Source: Pseudobdellovibrionaceae bacterium (GTDB taxonomy: Bacteria > Bdellovibrionota > Bdellovibrionia > Bdellovibrionales > JAMPXM01). Taken from it: a stretch of 6,597 nt of DNA. The stretch spans positions 1 to 6,597 of the forward strand of contig CAJYIL010000095.1 in NCBI GenBank assembly GCA_913774795.1, in the 5' to 3' direction. Shown piece by piece: positions 5,216-6,597 of the stretch. The notes under the pieces are model-generated. The model had not been told where the DNA came from, did no database searches, and saw only the letters and a list, made by a program, of their open reading frames with translations. Positions within the stretch are counted from its first letter, which is position 1. Every line of letters starts with the position of its first letter. The position numbers and the translations under genes are program-made.

Positions 5216-5410
5216 GTGAAATTAGCGAAGCGGAGAAATTGTCGTTTCTCAAGCCTTCACGGTATGTTGCAAGAGCGGCTTAAGTTGAGACGACAAGCGC
5301 GGCTTGTCGATCAGACAGACGATTTTGACCGCGTCACGGTCACTCTGTCTCACGTCGAGACGCTCATCTCAAAGCGTGTCTACGAAATCGAACAGCGCGT
5401 AGCTGAGTGA
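5216..5410 (+). CDS. Small hypothetical protein, 64 residues, GTG start
   Basis: I do not recognise this protein. Support for a real gene is the strong ribosome binding site AGGGAGG (5201-5207) with 8 bases to a GTG start, and the lack of any competing gene in this gap. The N-terminal half is very basic (MKLAKRRNCRF, then RLKLRRQARL). The C-terminal half (about 33-64) is charged, mixed and probably helical, with regularly placed Val/Leu/Ile residues through LSHVETLISKRVYEIEQRVAE that suggest a short coiled coil or helical hairpin. There is no signal peptide or membrane segment, and only one cysteine. A basic start plus a helical end would fit a small nucleic-acid-associated or adaptor protein, but that is only a guess. 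An internal ATG at 5264 lacks a ribosome binding site. The gene is divergent from the lipoprotein gene (75 bases between starts) and convergent with acs (44 bases between stops). Confidence 0.5.
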   Translation: MKLAKRRNCRFSSLHGMLQERLKLRRQARLVDQTDDFDRVTVTLSHVETLISKRVYEIEQRVAE

Positions 5411-5429
5411 CAGGCGTAAAAGATCTAAA

Positions 5430-5453
5430 CGCTGTCCCGAAGTTAACAGGGCG
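5430..5453. terminator. Weak hairpin between the convergent small gene and acs
   Basis: CGCTGT (5430-5435) can pair with ACA and GCG (5446-5448, 5451-5453) leaving a 2-base GG bulge and a 10-base loop. On the minus strand, after acs, it is followed by the T-rich GTTTAGATCTTTT. It occupies most of the 44-base gap between two convergent stop codons, where a terminator is expected, but the stem is short. Confidence 0.3.
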
Positions 5454-5454
5454 C

Positions 5455-6597
5455 TTAAGGCGACTGGTTCAAGCGCCCCTCGACTAAGGTCTTTACCACT
5501 CCAGGATCAGACAAGGTTGTCGTGTCTCCGAGGGAGTCGGGCTGGTTCTCGGCGATCTTTCGTAGGATACGGCGCATGATTTTACCTGAGCGCGTTTTCG
5601 GCAGGCCTGGCGCCCATTGCAAAAGATCGGGTTGAGCGATTGGCGAAATCTCGCGGCGAACCCACTGGATGAGCTGCCGACGCAGATCCTCCGACGGAGT
5701 GACACCGACCTTTAAGGTGACGAACGCGTAGATTCCTTGGCCTTTTATGTCGTGAGGATAACCGACGACCGCAGCTTCTGCGACGTTCGGGTTTGCGACG
5801 AGCGCGCTTTCGATTTCGGCGGTGCCCAGCCTGTGTCCGCTCACATTGATCACATCATCGACTCGGCCCGTGATCCAGTAATAACCATCGCGGTCGCGGC
5901 GGCATCCGTCGCCGGTGAAGTACAGCCCCGGATACGTCGAGAAATAAGTTTTCTCAAATCGATCGTGATCGCCATAAACAGATCTCATTTGACCCGGCCA
6001 AGAATCGGCGATGCAGAGATTTCCGCTCGCCTCACCCTCGAGCTCAGCGCCTTTCTCATCGACGAGCAAAGGTTTGACGCCGAAAAAGGGTTTCGTCGCC
6101 GAGCCTGGCTTCTCATCGATGGCTCCTGGAAGCGGCGTGATCAGATGCCCCCCGGTCTCTGTCTGCCACCAAGTATCGACGATCGGGCAGCGTTCTTCAC
6201 CGACGTGTTGGTAAAACCATTGCCATGCCTCGGGGTTAATCGGTTCTCCGACCGAACCCAAGACTCGAAGCGAACGTCGCGATGTACCCGCCAAAGAACG
6301 ATCGCCCTCGCGCATCAGCGATCGAATCGCCGTCGGTGAGGAGTAGAAGATATTGACCTGATGCTTATCGACAATCTGCCAAAAGCGCGAAACGTCGGGA
6401 TATGTCGGCACACCCTCAAACATCAGCGTGGTGGCACCATTGGCGAGCGGCCCATATACGATGTAAGAGTGGCCGGTCACCCAGCCGACATCGGCCGTAC
6501 ACCAGTAAATTTCGCCGTCTCGGTAATCGAAAACAGTCTCGTGCGTGTAGGCCGCAAAGAGCAAGTACCCCGCTGTCGTGTGCAAGACGCCTTTCGG
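5455..6597 (-). CDS. acs: Acetyl-CoA synthetase, C-terminal 380 residues (5' end outside window)
   Basis: AMP-forming acetate-CoA ligase: makes acetyl-CoA from acetate, ATP and CoA through an acetyl-adenylate, in the cytosol. The frame is open to the right edge, where it reads PKGVLHTTAGYL, part of the ATP-binding P-loop-like motif of adenylate-forming enzymes. About 270 upstream residues are therefore missing if it matches the usual length near 650. In fragment numbering, VGEP (116-119) and DTWWQTETGG (141-150) form the adenine/acetate pocket with the small-substrate Trp pair; TGDG (228-231) and GRVDDVINVSGHR (244-256) contain the ribose-binding Asp and hinge; GHRLGTAEIESAL follows. PKTRSGKIMRR (333-343) holds Lys339, the catalytic lysine that is reversibly acetylated in known Acs enzymes. 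All motifs look intact, with no frameshift. The C-terminus ends RLNQSP, 44 bases from the convergent small gene. The ATP-grasp-type ADP-forming enzymes look quite different, so the assignment is firm. Confidence 0.96.
   Translation of the reverse strand, partial: PKGVLHTTAGYLLFAAYTHETVFDYRDGEIYWCTADVGWVTGHSYIVYGPLANGATTLMFEGVPTYPDVSRFWQIVDKHQVNIFYSSPTAIRSLMREGDRSLAGTSRRSLRVLGSVGEPINPEAWQWFYQHVGEERCPIVDTWWQTETGGHLITPLPGAIDEKPGSATKPFFGVKPLLVDEKGAELEGEASGNLCIADSWPGQMRSVYGDHDRFEKTYFSTYPGLYFTGDGCRRDRDGYYWITGRVDDVINVSGHRLGTAEIESALVANPNVAEAAVVGYPHDIKGQGIYAFVTLKVGVTPSEDLRRQLIQWVRREISPIAQPDLLQWAPGLPKTRSGKIMRRILRKIAENQPDSLGDTTTLSDPGVVKTLVEGRLNQSP

Noticed and set aside
5737..6339. Plus-strand frame of 200 codons
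   Set aside because: Antisense to acetyl-CoA synthetase, whose motifs are all intact; no independent evidence.

Overview
The window looks like chromosomal DNA from a Gram-negative bacterium of moderate GC content. A predatory-type or related Bdellovibrionota species is my best guess. The hints are a large von Willebrand factor A (VWA) lipoprotein whose signal peptide ends in FQNC, and the general style of the neighbours. This is an inference from protein style, not a proven assignment.

Layout, left to right. Bases 1-87 hold the last 28 codons of an IS30-family transposase (+ strand), followed by what looks like the right terminal repeat of that insertion sequence (about 90-121). About 20 bases further on lies a near-consensus sigma70 promoter (141-168) that fires leftward into the element. 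Bases 122-619 carry no convincing gene. They contain that promoter, a set of degenerate 26-41 base repeats (286-444), and a weak terminator-like hairpin just past the aldo/keto reductase stop codon.

Three larger genes then follow on the minus strand: an aldo/keto reductase with an extra helical insertion (620-2059), a 987-residue secreted VWA lipoprotein (2177-5140), and the C-terminal 380 residues of acetyl-CoA synthetase (5455-6597, running off the right edge). The gap between lipoprotein and reductase (2060-2176) contains two hairpins, so the two genes may not be fully co-transcribed. Between the lipoprotein and acs sits a small plus-strand gene (5216-5410, GTG start with a strong ribosome binding site). 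It is divergent from the lipoprotein gene and convergent with acs.

The most interesting item is the lipoprotein. The first half of a VWA fold, with a MIDAS-like DNSFT and a DEDDND strand end, is separated from the apparent last part of the fold by about 550 residues. That insert holds a tyrosine-rich segment with repeated TK[IV] motifs, then a cysteine array with roughly 64-72 residue periodicity and about four cysteines per unit. I do not recognise this architecture. It could be a disulfide-stabilised surface stalk or binding module displayed from a VWA scaffold. No pathway obviously joins the genes: acetate activation, an uncharacterised oxidoreductase and a surface lipoprotein look like independent units, so the window does not show a defined multi-gene system.
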